NCBI GenBank assembly: GCA_031288175.1 | Contig: JAITRW010000029.1 | Location: 1-64,000 of the forward strand | DNA length: 64,000 bases | Reading direction: 5' to 3' | Source: Tannerellaceae bacterium | GTDB taxonomy: Bacteria; Bacteroidota; Bacteroidia; Bacteroidales; Tannerellaceae | Shown here: piece after piece, positions 18,166 to 27,370 of the stretch | Layout of the letters: each line of letters begins with the position of its first letter | How positions within the stretch are numbered: position 1 is the first letter of the stretch | The notes under the pieces: generated by a model | Told to the model about the DNA's origin: nothing | Databases searched by the model: none | Seen by the model: the letters and a program-made list of their open reading frames with translations, nothing else | Program-made: the position numbers and the translations under genes

Positions 18166-20219
18166 AAAGTAGCCGGATAAAGCTAACGCTTACGGTGATA
18201 TTTTTCGCTCTTTTTACCTCCTTCAAAATCTCCGCAGAAGACGGTAGTCGTCTTTGGTTACGTGCCGATACGGTGATTACTCCCTCTGAAGTCATTTACA
18301 GAGATACAGGAGACGAGACGTTGTTACTTGCCGTCGAAGAGTTACGCCGTTATTGGAAAGGCCATGCTGTCCGGTTGGTCATTTCCGATGCGCGCGATAT
18401 ACGTGCATTGACAAGTGAAGGTTTTCTGATAGAAGGTGATAGCCGAAGCGGCGTCACTATCACGTCCTCGACAGAAGCAGGGTTGCTCTATGGGACACAT
18501 CATTTGTTACGTTTGCAAGTAACAGGGGAAACCGGTGGATCAATTACAGTCAAAGAATCTCCGAAATATGCTTTACGCATACTAAATCACTGGGACAATC
18601 AGGATGATAGTGTTGAACGAGGATATGCCGGTTCTTCTATCTGGCAGTGGCAGAGCGAACAGGATTCTACCGTCATCGCGTTATACAGGAATTATGCACG
18701 AGCAAATGCTTCTATTGGACTGAATGGCACTGTCTTGAATAACGTCAATGCTTCTCCCCTTATCCTTTCTGCACCCATACTGAAGAAAGTTAAGACCATC
18801 GCTGATGTCCTCCGCCCTTATCATATCAAAGTGTACCTCTCCGTCAATTTCGATTCTCCAGCCGCCTTAGGTGGTTTACCTTCCTCCGACCCCTTATCGA
18901 AAGATGTCAGGCAGTGGTGGAAAGGGAAGGTAAAAGAGCTATACACTGTCATACCTGATTTTGGTGGCTTCCTCGTCAAAGCAAACTCCGAAGGGTTGCC
19001 GGGTCCGCAAGATTTCGGGCGCACGCACGCCGATGGCGCTAATATGCTGGCGGAGGCTTTGGCTCCTTTCGGAGGGATTGTGATGTGGAGAGCTTTTGTC
19101 TACAATCCATCGGACGAAGACCGAGCCAAGCAAGCTGTTTTGGAATTTCTCCCTTTAGACGGACAATTCTCACCCAATGTACTTATTCAGGTGAAGAACG
19201 GCCCCGTAGACTTCCAACCCCGCGAACCGTTCAGTCCTCTATTTGGTCTGATGAAAGAAACACCTCTCATGCCCGAACTACAGATCACACAGGAATATCT
19301 CGGACAATCCAATCACCTGGTCTACCTCGCCACAATGTGGAAAGAGTTCTTCGAAAGCGATACCTATGTTAAGGGAGAAGGTTCGTCCGTAGCAGAAATA
19401 ACGGATGGTTCTCTGGTTCCGCAGAAGCTAACAGGTATTGCAGGTGTTGCCAATACGGGAATGGATGTGAATTGGTGTGGTCATCATTTCGCACAGGCCA
19501 ATTGGTACGCCTTCGGACGTCTCGCATGGAATCATTCCCTGACGGCCGAAGAGGTTGCCGATGAATGGATAAAGCAAACTTTTTCCAACGAACCGGATTT
19601 CGTAGCACAAGTATCAACACTCATGCTCGAATCGCGTGAGACTGCAGTTCGTTACATGATGCCTCTCGGATTGCACCATATTTTTGCGTGGGAACATCAC
19701 TATGGGCCTGAACCCTGGACAGATATACCCGGAGCACGTACCGACTGGATGCCCTCTTACTATCACCGTGCCGATGCCGAAGGAATCGGTTTCGATCGTT
19801 CCATTTCGGGAGGTGCTGTCGAACAGTATGCAACTCCGCTTTGCGAAAAATGGAAAGACCTTGCAACCTGTCCGGAAAAATTCTTGCTTTGGTTTCATCA
19901 TGTTCCTTGGGATTACCGAACTAAGAGTGGAAAAATCTTGTGGGACGAATTATGTTATCACTATGATGAAGGTGTTCAGGAAGTCCGCGAGTATCAAAGG
20001 ACATGGGACAAAATGGAACCTTACGTAGACGCCGAACGTTTTCGTCACGTGCAAGCAAAGTTGAAAATACAATCGCACGATGCCGTTTGGTGGAAAGATG
20101 CGTGCCTACTTTATTTCCAGACTTTCTCACGCCGAATTATTCCTTACGAAATAGAACGCCCTATCTACGATTTGGACGAACTTATTGAAAATTCCCGTCC
20201 AAAGACTGTAAAACCCTGA
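18162..20219 (+). CDS. Secreted alpha-glucuronidase (GH67)
   Basis: A 685-aa glycoside hydrolase family 67 protein, which removes 4-O-methyl-glucuronic acid from xylo-oligosaccharide ends. A signal peptide (residues 1-25, ending KISA-ED) precedes the N-terminal domain and a barrel with family blocks NHWDNQDDSVERGYAG, the acidic region FGGFLVKANSEGLPGPQ, PNVLIQVKNGPVDFQPREPFSP and NWCGHHFAQANWYAFGRLAWN. It overlaps ftsH by 4 bp and converges on the methyltransferase gene with a 38-bp 3' overlap. No xylanase, SusC/D or xylosidase gene is nearby, so the position is unusual for a xylan-use gene. Confidence 0.93.
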   Translation: MKSSRIKLTLTVIFFALFTSFKISAEDGSRLWLRADTVITPSEVIYRDTGDETLLLAVEELRRYWKGHAVRLVISDARDIRALTSEGFLIEGDSRSGVTITSSTEAGLLYGTHHLLRLQVTGETGGSITVKESPKYALRILNHWDNQDDSVERGYAGSSIWQWQSEQDSTVIALYRNYARANASIGLNGTVLNNVNASPLILSAPILKKVKTIADVLRPYHIKVYLSVNFDSPAALGGLPSSDPLSKDVRQWWKGKVKELYTVIPDFGGFLVKANSEGLPGPQDFGRTHADGANMLAEALAPFGGIVMWRAFVYNPSDEDRAKQAVLEFLPLDGQFSPNVLIQVKNGPVDFQPREPFSPLFGLMKETPLMPELQITQEYLGQSNHLVYLATMWKEFFESDTYVKGEGSSVAEITDGSLVPQKLTGIAGVANTGMDVNWCGHHFAQANWYAFGRLAWNHSLTAEEVADEWIKQTFSNEPDFVAQVSTLMLESRETAVRYMMPLGLHHIFAWEHHYGPEPWTDIPGARTDWMPSYYHRADAEGIGFDRSISGGAVEQYATPLCEKWKDLATCPEKFLLWFHHVPWDYRTKSGKILWDELCYHYDEGVQEVREYQRTWDKMEPYVDAERFRHVQAKLKIQSHDAVWWKDACLLYFQTFSRRIIPYEIERPIYDLDELIENSRPKTVKP

Positions 20220-21648
20220 CAAACTTTCCTGATGCCACACGTATTCGCCAATTTGAAGGATAAAGATTATTCGTCCGAATTCCCAAATGCTTGACAAAGC
20301 CCAACGGTACTCCTTCAAAACGGAGTAAGACGTATCCCAGAGCCGTTCTTTCGGGTAACACGATATCTTCTTTCCTTAAGTAACGAATAGCCATCTCCCC
20401 CGTCAACTCAATTGTCGGAAATGCTGAAGGGTTAAGGATCGTACTCATAGCCAAAGAATGAGTCGGCACAAAGTTCCGCCCTTTCAGTTCTCCTAAACAT
20501 ATACCCATAGACCGTACGCGTAAACGTTTCAGCAATGTCCTGCTGTCTTCCGCTGATGCTCTCGGCAAGGCGTAAAGCATTTTTCTCCACTGTTCTACTA
20601 CAAAATCTTCCTTTTGTGATAATAGACGTTGCGCAATTTCCTGATCTTTGTGTGAACAGGAAGGGAAAAACATCCCCTTCCGCTTCCCGATTTTTGCATC
20701 TTTACTTCCTCCCACTTTGCGAAGCACAGCCAGCGAAAAGCCTTCACTTCGCGTTCGATGCGGAAAAAAACGATAAAGTGGATAGTTACCACTCAGTGCA
20801 GAACTGATTTTCCATTCTTCCTTGAGGGGGACAGGTAATGCTTCGGCACCTAAGTCTTCAACAATAAAACGGACAATATCTTCGTTCTCTTCTGTCGTAT
20901 ACGTACACGTGCTATAGACAAATAAACCTCCCTCCCGTAAAGCTTCCCAAACATCTTTTACAATCTTCCGTTGACGTGCCGCACAACCATCTACCGACAT
21001 TGCGTTCCACTCCGCCACACTCTCTCCCTTGTCTTTTCGAAACATTCCTTCTCCCGAACAGGGAACATCCGCTACAATCACATCGAATGCTTCCTCTCCA
21101 CACATACATTCGCCTATCTCCTCCGGCCGATTATGTGTCACAACAACCGATATTCCCCACTTAGTCAAGTTTTCTTCCAGCACGGCACACCTGCTACTTA
21201 TCACTTCGTTGGCAACCAGCAAACTTCCCTGCGGAAGAAGATTTAATAGATGCGTAGTTTTTCCACCCGGTGCCGCACACAAGTCAAGACATTTCACCGG
21301 TAGCTTTACATACTCTCGTATAATTTGTTCCAGAAACATTGAGCCTGCTTCCTGCACATAGTACAGCCCTGCATGAAAAAGCGGATCAAGTATAAACGAA
21401 AGTCTATCTTTCAAATAAAAACCATTTTCACACCACGGTACTCTTTCTACCAAGTTTTCCCGTATCCCTATTTCTTTTCTCTCCCTTTCCGCCAAAGCAA
21501 CTAACCAATTCTCTCCTTTTTGCGAATGCAGACGAATAGAGAGTGTTGGCGATTTGTACAGAGCATCCTCCAAGCCAATTAAAATCTTGTTTTTCTCTAC
21601 GGCCTTCCGGAGCCGTTCTACAAATGTTACCGGTAAAACATTCACCAT
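20182..21648 (-). CDS. RsmF/RsmB-type rRNA (cytosine-C5) methyltransferase
   Basis: A 488-aa NOL1/NOP2/sun-family m5C RNA methyltransferase. The SAM site is CLDLCAAPGGKT (120-131); the two catalytic cysteines are Cys197 in DVPCSGEGMFRK and Cys248 in YSTCTYTTEENE. The C-terminal extension (residues ~330-488) with a PUA-like RsmF end, e.g. AIRYLRKEDIV, supports RsmF (YebU) rather than RsmB, which would carry a NusB domain. Its 3' end overlaps the convergent alpha-glucuronidase by 38 bp. Confidence 0.9.
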   Translation of the reverse strand: MVNVLPVTFVERLRKAVEKNKILIGLEDALYKSPTLSIRLHSQKGENWLVALAERERKEIGIRENLVERVPWCENGFYLKDRLSFILDPLFHAGLYYVQEAGSMFLEQIIREYVKLPVKCLDLCAAPGGKTTHLLNLLPQGSLLVANEVISSRCAVLEENLTKWGISVVVTHNRPEEIGECMCGEEAFDVIVADVPCSGEGMFRKDKGESVAEWNAMSVDGCAARQRKIVKDVWEALREGGLFVYSTCTYTTEENEDIVRFIVEDLGAEALPVPLKEEWKISSALSGNYPLYRFFPHRTRSEGFSLAVLRKVGGSKDAKIGKRKGMFFPSCSHKDQEIAQRLLSQKEDFVVEQWRKMLYALPRASAEDSRTLLKRLRVRSMGICLGELKGRNFVPTHSLAMSTILNPSAFPTIELTGEMAIRYLRKEDIVLPERTALGYVLLRFEGVPLGFVKHLGIRTNNLYPSNWRIRVASGKFVRVLQSLDGNFQ

Positions 21649-21741
21649 CTTTCTACACTTCGTTCTACTGTCTCAGAATTGCGACTTTCTTTCATTACCG
21701 GTCACCAGTCAATAGAAAATCCGGTCAATGGGAGGAAAACG

Positions 21742-21776
21742 AAAAAAGGTTACCTCGGGTTTCGAGGCAACCTTTT
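21742..21776 (-). terminator. Terminator after the TPR lipoprotein gene
   Basis: Near-perfect 14-bp stem (AAAAGGTTGCCTCG / CGAGGTAACCTTTT on the minus strand, one mismatch) with a 5-nt loop and a T6 tail at 21747-21742. The A/T flanks could also make it work on the plus strand. Confidence 0.85.
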
Positions 21777-21818
21777 AAATTACGAATTACAAATGATTCC
21801 AATTAGCACATGTGATAA

Positions 21819-23552
21819 TCAGAACAAGGCTTTGAAATCATTGTTGGTAGAATATTTTGCAAATTCCAAATCTTTGGCGGCATCGGCTTTTAACGACCCT
21901 TTCTTACTGAAAGCGGCTTTGAGATTACTGAATACACCTGCAGAATTATTCGTACGGGCAGCTACGACAGCTTTAAGATAATCAGTAATAGCGGTAGGAT
22001 GCTCAACTGCATTAAGCGTTTGTTGCGCTTTACTGTAGTCTTTTGTCAGGATCTGCGCCAATGCAGCATTATCACTCTTTATGCTACCAAAAGAATTGAC
22101 AGCTTTTATATATTCACCCTGCTTGAGGTAAAGCAATCCAAGCGCTTCGGATAACTCGGGCACACCGGAAGCATTACCTAACAACTGCTGAGCCTTCACC
22201 TTGTCACCTTTGGAAAGAGCGATCAAAGCGAGGTTGAGATTGGCTTCAGGGCTAACCTTCACACTGTTCGCCTTAATGAAAAGTTGTTCGGCACCGATCA
22301 AATCACCTGAAAGGAAACGAGTGACACCAATGTTATTCCATGCACGATGGTCAGAAGGGAAAAACTCGGCAGTTTTCTTGTAGATGGCTTCCTTCTCAGA
22401 GGTAATGTTAGTCAGAGTAGCCGCATAGAGAATTTCTTCCAGACTCAACTCAGAGGGATTAGTTTTGAACTGTTCGCTGATCTCTTCGTCGGACTTACCG
22501 ATGATCTCAATGTTAGCCGTCAAGCGTGAACGACGTAACTGAGGGAGAATTTCTTCTGCCAATACCTTGAAGGTAACGGAAATATTTTTGATTTCCTGTT
22601 CACGCTTTTCAGGATCGCTGTACATAGAGAGGACACGAAGCACCAACTCTTTGTCTTGAATATCAGACTTGGAGACAAGTTCCTGAAAACCTTCCCAGTC
22701 TTGAGCTGTATAATGAGCGTCAATAGGTGCCTTTACCTTCTCTTTTTTAAACTCATTGGTGAGGAATTTCTCCGTGTTTGATTCACGTTTTTCGGCCAAA
22801 CCGGTATTCAACTCCACACCTCCATCAGGAGAAGCATAGGCTGAAATCTCAACAGCTACATTCTGATTGGGCGCATTGTGAGCACTCTTAACCAAAGCCT
22901 TCCAATCAGCCACTTCCTGCTTGGAGAGTTCTTTCGAACGAAGTTCAGCTTGCTGGATAAGGAAAAGAATATTGGCACTATGTGCTTCCTTAATGATACG
23001 TTGGAACTTGTCGGGAGCGATGGCCGGTTTTGTTGTGACAACACTTGCCCATTCGGAAGTAGCCAACACACCGTCCCCAATCTTGATCTCGGGCAATTGC
23101 ACAGATTTCCCTTTCAACTGAGCATCGAAAGAAAGGAAAAGTTCGGACTTTTTCAAGGCATCCTTGTAAGGAAAAGCTGATTTCAAAGTGACATTTGCAC
23201 CCGTTGCCTGCGGGATGACAAGGGCATTGCCGCTGATTTTTTCTCCCTGATAGGTGTAGGGAGTACCCCATACTTCACCGCCTTCGTAACGAAGTACAGG
23301 AGTCACCGTAACAATGGCTTTCTTGTTAAACCATTTAGCAGGAAAAGTCGCGTTAATAATAACAGGGACTTCGCCACCAATGGCTTCAAGCGGTTGAGGT
23401 TCGGCTTTGATGTAATCACCAGCCAACGGCTTCAACTTACCACACGACGTAAATACCAACGCCGTAGCCGCTACAAGGAACGGCAAAAAGAGTCTTTTTC
23501 TCATGATGCTTTTTAGTAAATCGGTAATAAAGATTATTCGTGTTACTTCCAT
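21819..23552 (-). CDS. OmpA-like/TPR outer-membrane lipoprotein
   Basis: A lipoprotein of 577 aa (561 aa if it starts at the second Met, base 23504, MRKRLFLPF, which gives the more usual signal peptide). The lipobox is LVFTSC. The N-terminal half is beta-rich with a block AVEISAYASPDGGVELN...AEKRESNTEKFL resembling an OmpA-type peptidoglycan-associated fold. The C-terminal part has TPR-like helices (DHRAWNNIGVTRFLSGDLIGAEQLFIKA, ANLNLALIALSKGDKVKAQQLL). This fits a periplasm-facing scaffold lipoprotein at the cell envelope, but the specific role was not recognised. The gene ends in a strong terminator. Confidence 0.7.
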   Translation of the reverse strand: MEVTRIIFITDLLKSIMRKRLFLPFLVAATALVFTSCGKLKPLAGDYIKAEPQPLEAIGGEVPVIINATFPAKWFNKKAIVTVTPVLRYEGGEVWGTPYTYQGEKISGNALVIPQATGANVTLKSAFPYKDALKKSELFLSFDAQLKGKSVQLPEIKIGDGVLATSEWASVVTTKPAIAPDKFQRIIKEAHSANILFLIQQAELRSKELSKQEVADWKALVKSAHNAPNQNVAVEISAYASPDGGVELNTGLAEKRESNTEKFLTNEFKKEKVKAPIDAHYTAQDWEGFQELVSKSDIQDKELVLRVLSMYSDPEKREQEIKNISVTFKVLAEEILPQLRRSRLTANIEIIGKSDEEISEQFKTNPSELSLEEILYAATLTNITSEKEAIYKKTAEFFPSDHRAWNNIGVTRFLSGDLIGAEQLFIKANSVKVSPEANLNLALIALSKGDKVKAQQLLGNASGVPELSEALGLLYLKQGEYIKAVNSFGSIKSDNAALAQILTKDYSKAQQTLNAVEHPTAITDYLKAVVAARTNNSAGVFSNLKAAFSKKGSLKADAAKDLEFAKYSTNNDFKALF

Positions 23553-23556
23553 GCGA

Positions 23557-23564
23557 CAAATATA
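23557..23564 (-). promoter_or_regulatory. -7 box TATATTTG of the TPR lipoprotein gene
   Basis: Exact TAnnTTTG match on the minus strand. The ATG at 23552 follows after 4 nt (TCGC); use of the second Met (23504) would give a ~50-nt leader without a clear Shine-Dalgarno. Confidence 0.6.
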
Positions 23565-23604
23565 GCGCTTTTCTTAATACCTGTGAGTGGGAGAAAACTT
23601 TTTT

Positions 23605-25812
23605 TCAGAGCGCAACTTTCCATGCGTAAAGGTCTTTGTTAAAACTCAACCGAAGAATATAAACGCCATGAGGAACACTAATAGGGAAGCTCATTTGGGA
23701 AAACGTAACATTATGTTCCGATAAAATGAAGCCAGTCGATGATATCACAGAAAGTCGAGCGGCAGTAATACCTTCCGGAAGGAGCACATGGATAGTTTGA
23801 CGTTTGTTCTCTACAAAAACATGAGGAAGGCTTTGATCAAAAGGCGATATATCGACAGAAGAAAGCGCGTATTGGACAACAGGATCTACATAAAGAGAGG
23901 TACAGCCGGGCTGGAAAGGGTACGAAGTGGCTTCCTGCCAAATCATGCCATCGAAAAACCATGCCGTATTGGCGGTAGTACGTCCGGAAGCAAGGTTACA
24001 AACGGAAAAATACGTTCCCTGAGGTGAAGAGTTAATACGGTAACCCACATAAAAATTACCCGCCGACACGTGAACGGGCATTTCAAAACGAATGAAACTT
24101 TCTTGACGGCGGCTAAGTAGTTTTGTGGGCCGGAAAGGCTCAACATGTAAAAGTTGTTCCGGAGCATTAACACCTGTGTAGAGACATACGTCGACATCAG
24201 GCAATTGTTCATCAGTGAAAATCGGCGGAGTTACAAGATAAGCCCCGAGAACCGCCAGAGGAAGTGAAGTATAGTAGGCTTCAGCAAATTGGGTAACGTT
24301 CCCGCTCTTATTACCGAACTCATAAGCAGGATCTATGTCCGTATCACCTACGGGAAACGGGACAATGTTCCGGACATTACTCATACGGAATGCACTTACT
24401 CCTTTATAGGGATCAAGGCCTTCACAAAAAGAAGTAAATGTATTCAACGGATCCAGCCAATAGGCAAGCCGTAATTCAGGCGCACCTTCCGCCTGCCATG
24501 CGGCAGCGAGTGCATAATAGTAGTCTCTCATCGGTGTAGAACACGTAGAGAAACCTCCTGTCAAGAGACCGATCACCTGTTCCTGTATGTTGAGTAATGG
24601 GGCGCCTGAAGAACCGGCATGCGTACTTCCCTGCCGCCATTGATCTATGAACCAATGACTATCTTCGAAGGAAATGGGCAGATCACCCCCTGTCGGAAAA
24701 GCATCAAGGACAATGGGACGATCCGTCCAATTGATCCGTTTTACCGAGCGGTTGGGATGGTGAATAGAGAAAAAGGGGGAAGAGGGCGAGCGGGAGACAT
24801 TCCAACCGGCGTAGTAAGGGCGATAGTGTACGGGAGGAATTTCAAGCAGTTCAAGCAATACCATGTCATAAGCGGGATTCAGAGCTACACAATGGGAAGA
24901 AGCCATTGACATTTCCTCCGTTCCCCTTTCGACGGGACTGCACAAGGGACTGTCGTAATTAAAATAGGTGACAATAGTACCTGCTATCGTATCAATTTTA
25001 CCGAAAGAAGTGATCCGAAAATTGTTATTGAGACAGTGAGAGGCGGTGAGGAGATATGGCCTACCGTCCGCTGCCGTATTATTTACCATTACCCCTGTAC
25101 AAGCTGTCGTCCCATTGATGATTAACAACACAACGCTCCGCCCCGTTTCTTCCGACATCAATCCCTGACGGTCACAGATGAAAGGCGGCATACAACCCAT
25201 AACTCCCGGAACATCACTTCCGGGCTCCATACGGAAATCACGATAACTATGGTTCACTTCCCCCACTGTCAGTTTACCAGAAAAGAGCACATCGGCAGAT
25301 TCCTGATATTCGATGACTAACTCCTCCCCCTCAACAAGAGAAACCGGCAGGATACCGAGATCCGAGTTATTCCGATGATCAAAAGCCCCCAGAATATGCG
25401 TCCTCGTTGTGTTATAAAGAAACAGTTGCGCTCCTTGAGGAAGCTCGTACTCTGTAAAAAGTATCCCCAAAGAGAAAGCTCCAGTTGAACGAATCCCTAA
25501 TCGCCAGACTTTTGTTCCGTTCGGCAAGACCGTCCATACACCGGAATTGTCCGGACGAAAGCCGGTCATAAATTTATAAGCAAAGCGGTATCCTCCCCGC
25601 AAGTTTCCTTTTTCCAAGGAATCAATACGCAACTCCTCCACCAAATCAAACGGAGGCATTTCTTCAAACGACAACGTCTTTACACTACTGCGTAAAAAAA
25701 TCTCAGGAAGAGGCTTACCTCCATAACTTATCTGCGCTCGTAAAGAAGGGGAAACAAGAAAAAGCCCCGTAAAGACGATCAGCACACGCTTCATGGTACA
25801 AATGCGCTTCAT
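23605..25812 (-). CDS. Secreted trypsin-like serine protease with candidate T9SS tail
   Basis: A 735-aa secreted protease from the ATG at 25812 (a second ATG at 25794 gives a tighter signal peptide, MKRVLIVFTGLF...LRA-QI). The protease domain resembles lysyl endopeptidase/trypsin-like enzymes: His259 in LTASHC, Asp316 in YDMVLLE and Ser402 in GSSGAP (numbering from 25812). A beta-rich pro-region precedes it. The last ~75 residues (..HVLLPEGITAARLSVIS..YILRLSFNKDLYAWKVAL) resemble a T9SS type A sorting domain, so the protein is probably secreted or surface-attached. The start region is duplicated (see the repeat at 25787-25822). Confidence 0.85.
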   Translation of the reverse strand: MKRICTMKRVLIVFTGLFLVSPSLRAQISYGGKPLPEIFLRSSVKTLSFEEMPPFDLVEELRIDSLEKGNLRGGYRFAYKFMTGFRPDNSGVWTVLPNGTKVWRLGIRSTGAFSLGILFTEYELPQGAQLFLYNTTRTHILGAFDHRNNSDLGILPVSLVEGEELVIEYQESADVLFSGKLTVGEVNHSYRDFRMEPGSDVPGVMGCMPPFICDRQGLMSEETGRSVVLLIINGTTACTGVMVNNTAADGRPYLLTASHCLNNNFRITSFGKIDTIAGTIVTYFNYDSPLCSPVERGTEEMSMASSHCVALNPAYDMVLLELLEIPPVHYRPYYAGWNVSRSPSSPFFSIHHPNRSVKRINWTDRPIVLDAFPTGGDLPISFEDSHWFIDQWRQGSTHAGSSGAPLLNIQEQVIGLLTGGFSTCSTPMRDYYYALAAAWQAEGAPELRLAYWLDPLNTFTSFCEGLDPYKGVSAFRMSNVRNIVPFPVGDTDIDPAYEFGNKSGNVTQFAEAYYTSLPLAVLGAYLVTPPIFTDEQLPDVDVCLYTGVNAPEQLLHVEPFRPTKLLSRRQESFIRFEMPVHVSAGNFYVGYRINSSPQGTYFSVCNLASGRTTANTAWFFDGMIWQEATSYPFQPGCTSLYVDPVVQYALSSVDISPFDQSLPHVFVENKRQTIHVLLPEGITAARLSVISSTGFILSEHNVTFSQMSFPISVPHGVYILRLSFNKDLYAWKVAL

Positions 25813-25822
25813 GGTACAAATG
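25787..25822. repeat. Perfect 18-bp tandem duplication across a start codon
   Basis: Two exact 18-bp copies, 25787-25804 and 25805-25822. Each contains the ATG AAG CG start context on the minus strand plus CATTTGTACC. The copy farther from the gene keeps the intact -7 box TACATTTG; the inner copy has lost its TA. The result is two in-frame ATGs 18 nt apart. Confidence 0.95.
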
Positions 25823-25824
25823 TA
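25817..25824 (-). promoter_or_regulatory. -7 box TACATTTG of the trypsin-like protease gene
   Basis: Exact TAnnTTTG on the minus strand, 4 nt (TACC) before the ATG at 25812, so the message would be leaderless or nearly so. Confidence 0.6.
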
Positions 25825-25902
25825 GGATAAATCCCAGACGGTCACCACTACCGCTCTTTCTTGTTTACCTTTACCTTCTCTTTCAGGTAAGGAGAGCAGA
25901 AT

Positions 25903-26505
25903 ATGGAGATAACACGTGCAGAGTTTGTGATGAGTAATACGGACGTGAAATGTTGTCCGTCCGACGGCTATCCGGAATATGCTTTTATTGGAAGAAGCAA
26001 TGTCGGTAAATCTTCGCTTATCAATATGCTAACCTGCCGCAAGAACCTTGCCCTTACCTCGCAAACTCCTGGAAAAACCCAACTTATCAATCACTTCCTT
26101 ATTAATAAAGAGTGGTATCTCGTAGACCTCCCCGGTTACGGCTACGCTCGCAGGGGGAAAGAAGGACGAGCAAGCATTGCCCGCATCATAGAGTCCTATA
26201 TTCTACAGCGCGAAGCTATGACGAACCTCTTCGTACTTCTTGACTGCCGCCATGATCCAAAAACAATTGATCTTGATTTCATTACGTGGTTAGGTGAGAA
26301 TACTGTTCCTTTCTCCCTCGTTTTTACCAAGGCAGATAAAATAAGCCGTCTTCGCATTGAAGACAACATTCGTATTTACCGCGAGAAATTATTGGAAACT
26401 TGGGAAGAACTACCTCCTCTTTTCGTCACCTCGTCAACTAAATGTAAAGGGCGGGAAGAACTATTAGCTTACATTGCCGAAACGAACCATCTATGTGGCA
26501 AATAA
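25903..26505 (+). CDS. engB: Ribosome-biogenesis GTPase EngB (YihA/YsxC)
   Basis: A 200-aa GTPase needed for late 50S subunit assembly. G1 is GRSNVGKSS, the conserved [13 protein letters not shown] stretch covers switch I/G2, G3 is DLPGYGYA, G4 is TKADK and G5 is around TSSTKCKG. A possible -7 box TACCTTTA lies at 25866-25873 and a purine-rich AAGGAGAG precedes the ATG. It overlaps the next small membrane-protein ORF by 13 bp. Confidence 0.96.
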   Translation: MEITRAEFVMSNTDVKCCPSDGYPEYAFIGRSNVGKSSLINMLTCRKNLALTSQTPGKTQLINHFLINKEWYLVDLPGYGYARRGKEGRASIARIIESYILQREAMTNLFVLLDCRHDPKTIDLDFITWLGENTVPFSLVFTKADKISRLRIEDNIRIYREKLLETWEELPPLFVTSSTKCKGREELLAYIAETNHLCGK

Positions 26506-26669
26506 TAGCTCTTATCCTAACAGCAGGAGGCTGCGTAATATACATAGCGTATAAACTCTACATCCTCCTGAAGAGACGACATAATCCTTCCGAAAAGAAT
26601 GATCCTTGTGCAGGATGCAAAGGCTGTTCTCTTACTGCGCGGCGAAGTATTCCTTCACAGCATCGCTAG
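26493..26669 (+). CDS. FeoB-associated Cys-rich membrane protein
   Basis: A 58-aa ORF: one transmembrane helix ([19 protein letters not shown]), a basic stretch KRRHNPS, then a Cys motif CAGCKGC (residues 39-45). This is the pattern of the small FeoB-associated Cys-rich proteins that accompany ferrous iron transporters. It overlaps engB by 13 bp, and its 3' end runs 38 bp into the convergent DUF4295 gene. It lies 3.2 kb upstream of feoAB instead of directly next to it. The last ~12 residues (after CSLTAR) are outside the usual motif. Confidence 0.7.
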   Translation: MWQIIALILTAGGCVIYIAYKLYILLKRRHNPSEKNDPCAGCKGCSLTARRSIPSQHR

Positions 26670-26787
26670 GCACCATCTCTTCCTGAAAGACATAAGCACC
26701 CGTCTTAGGAGACTTTACCATTCTAATCACTTTCGAATAGGTGCGCCCTTCTCCCGTCTTAAACGAAGCAACTGCTTTTTTTGCCAT
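26632..26787 (-). CDS. DUF4295 small ribosome-linked protein
   Basis: A 51-aa basic protein starting MAKKAVASFKTGEGRTYSK and containing [18 protein letters not shown]. This matches the Bacteroidota-specific DUF4295 family, always encoded after rpmB and rpmG. It is the last gene of the tRNA-Leu/rpmB/rpmG/DUF4295 unit. Its function is unknown; association with the ribosome is inferred from position and charge. Confidence 0.88.
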   Translation of the reverse strand: MAKKAVASFKTGEGRTYSKVIRMVKSPKTGAYVFQEEMVPSDAVKEYFAAQ

Positions 26788-26807
26788 TGTAGCTTATCTT
26801 CTTGTCG

Positions 26808-26996
26808 TTACTTGATTTCCTTGTGTACTGTCATCCGTTTGAGGATGGGATTGTACTTTTTCAATTCCAAACGCTGGGTGGTATTTTTCCGGTTCTTCGT
26901 CGTGATATAACGCGAAGTTCCCGGCAAACCACTGTCCTTATGCTCCGTACACTCCAAAATGACTTGTACCCGATTTCCTTTAGCTTTTTTTCCCAT
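26808..26996 (-). CDS. rpmG: 50S ribosomal protein L33
   Basis: 62 aa, basic, with the L33 pattern [10 protein letters not shown]...[27 protein letters not shown]. Only one Cys of the zinc-type CxxC form is present at the first site, so it is the zinc-free (or degenerate) type. It sits 16 nt after rpmB and 20 nt before the DUF4295 gene. Confidence 0.95.
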   Translation of the reverse strand: MGKKAKGNRVQVILECTEHKDSGLPGTSRYITTKNRKNTTQRLELKKYNPILKRMTVHKEIK

Positions 26997-27012
26997 AACG
27001 GTTTTTCAGAAT

Positions 27013-27246
27013 TTAAAGAAACCCTTTTTCGGCAGCTTTCCGGATGGCAATGTCCAACCCCAGCTTGTTAATAGTACGCACACCAGCGGCAGAGACGTTC
27101 AACATTATCCAGCAGTCCTGTTCTACCCAATAGAACTTCCGCTTCGAAAGGTTCACGTCAAAGCTCCGCTTCGTACGCTTTTTGGAGTGAGCGACGTTGT
27201 TTCCTACCATCGCCCGTTTTCCTGTAATTTGACAAATCTTAGACAT
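27013..27246 (-). CDS. rpmB: 50S ribosomal protein L28
   Basis: 77 aa from the ATG at 27246 ([17 protein letters not shown]), the canonical L28 N-terminus. The longer frame to 27315 reads back through the upstream tRNA and is rejected. The C-terminus [21 protein letters not shown] is typical. It lies 28 nt after tRNA-Leu(GAG) and is probably processed from the same transcript. Confidence 0.96.
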   Translation of the reverse strand: MSKICQITGKRAMVGNNVAHSKKRTKRSFDVNLSKRKFYWVEQDCWIMLNVSAAGVRTINKLGLDIAIRKAAEKGFL

Positions 27247-27274
27247 GACTCTATTCTTTATATAATGTCTACTG

Positions 27275-27358
27275 TGCGCAGGATGAGATTCGAACTCACA
27301 CACCGTTACCGGCACTACCCCCTCAAAGTAGCGTGTCTACCAATTTCACCACCTGCGC
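27275..27358 (-). tRNA. tRNA-Leu (anticodon GAG)
   Basis: 84 nt on the minus strand. Acceptor GCGCAGG pairs with CCTGCGC, discriminator A, CCA not encoded. The anticodon stem CTACT/GGTAG encloses loop TTGAGGG, giving GAG. A long variable arm (GTGCCGGTAACGGTGT region) and GTTCGAATC T-loop confirm a class II Leu tRNA. Confidence 0.95.
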
Positions 27359-27370
27359 ATTCTTTACGCG

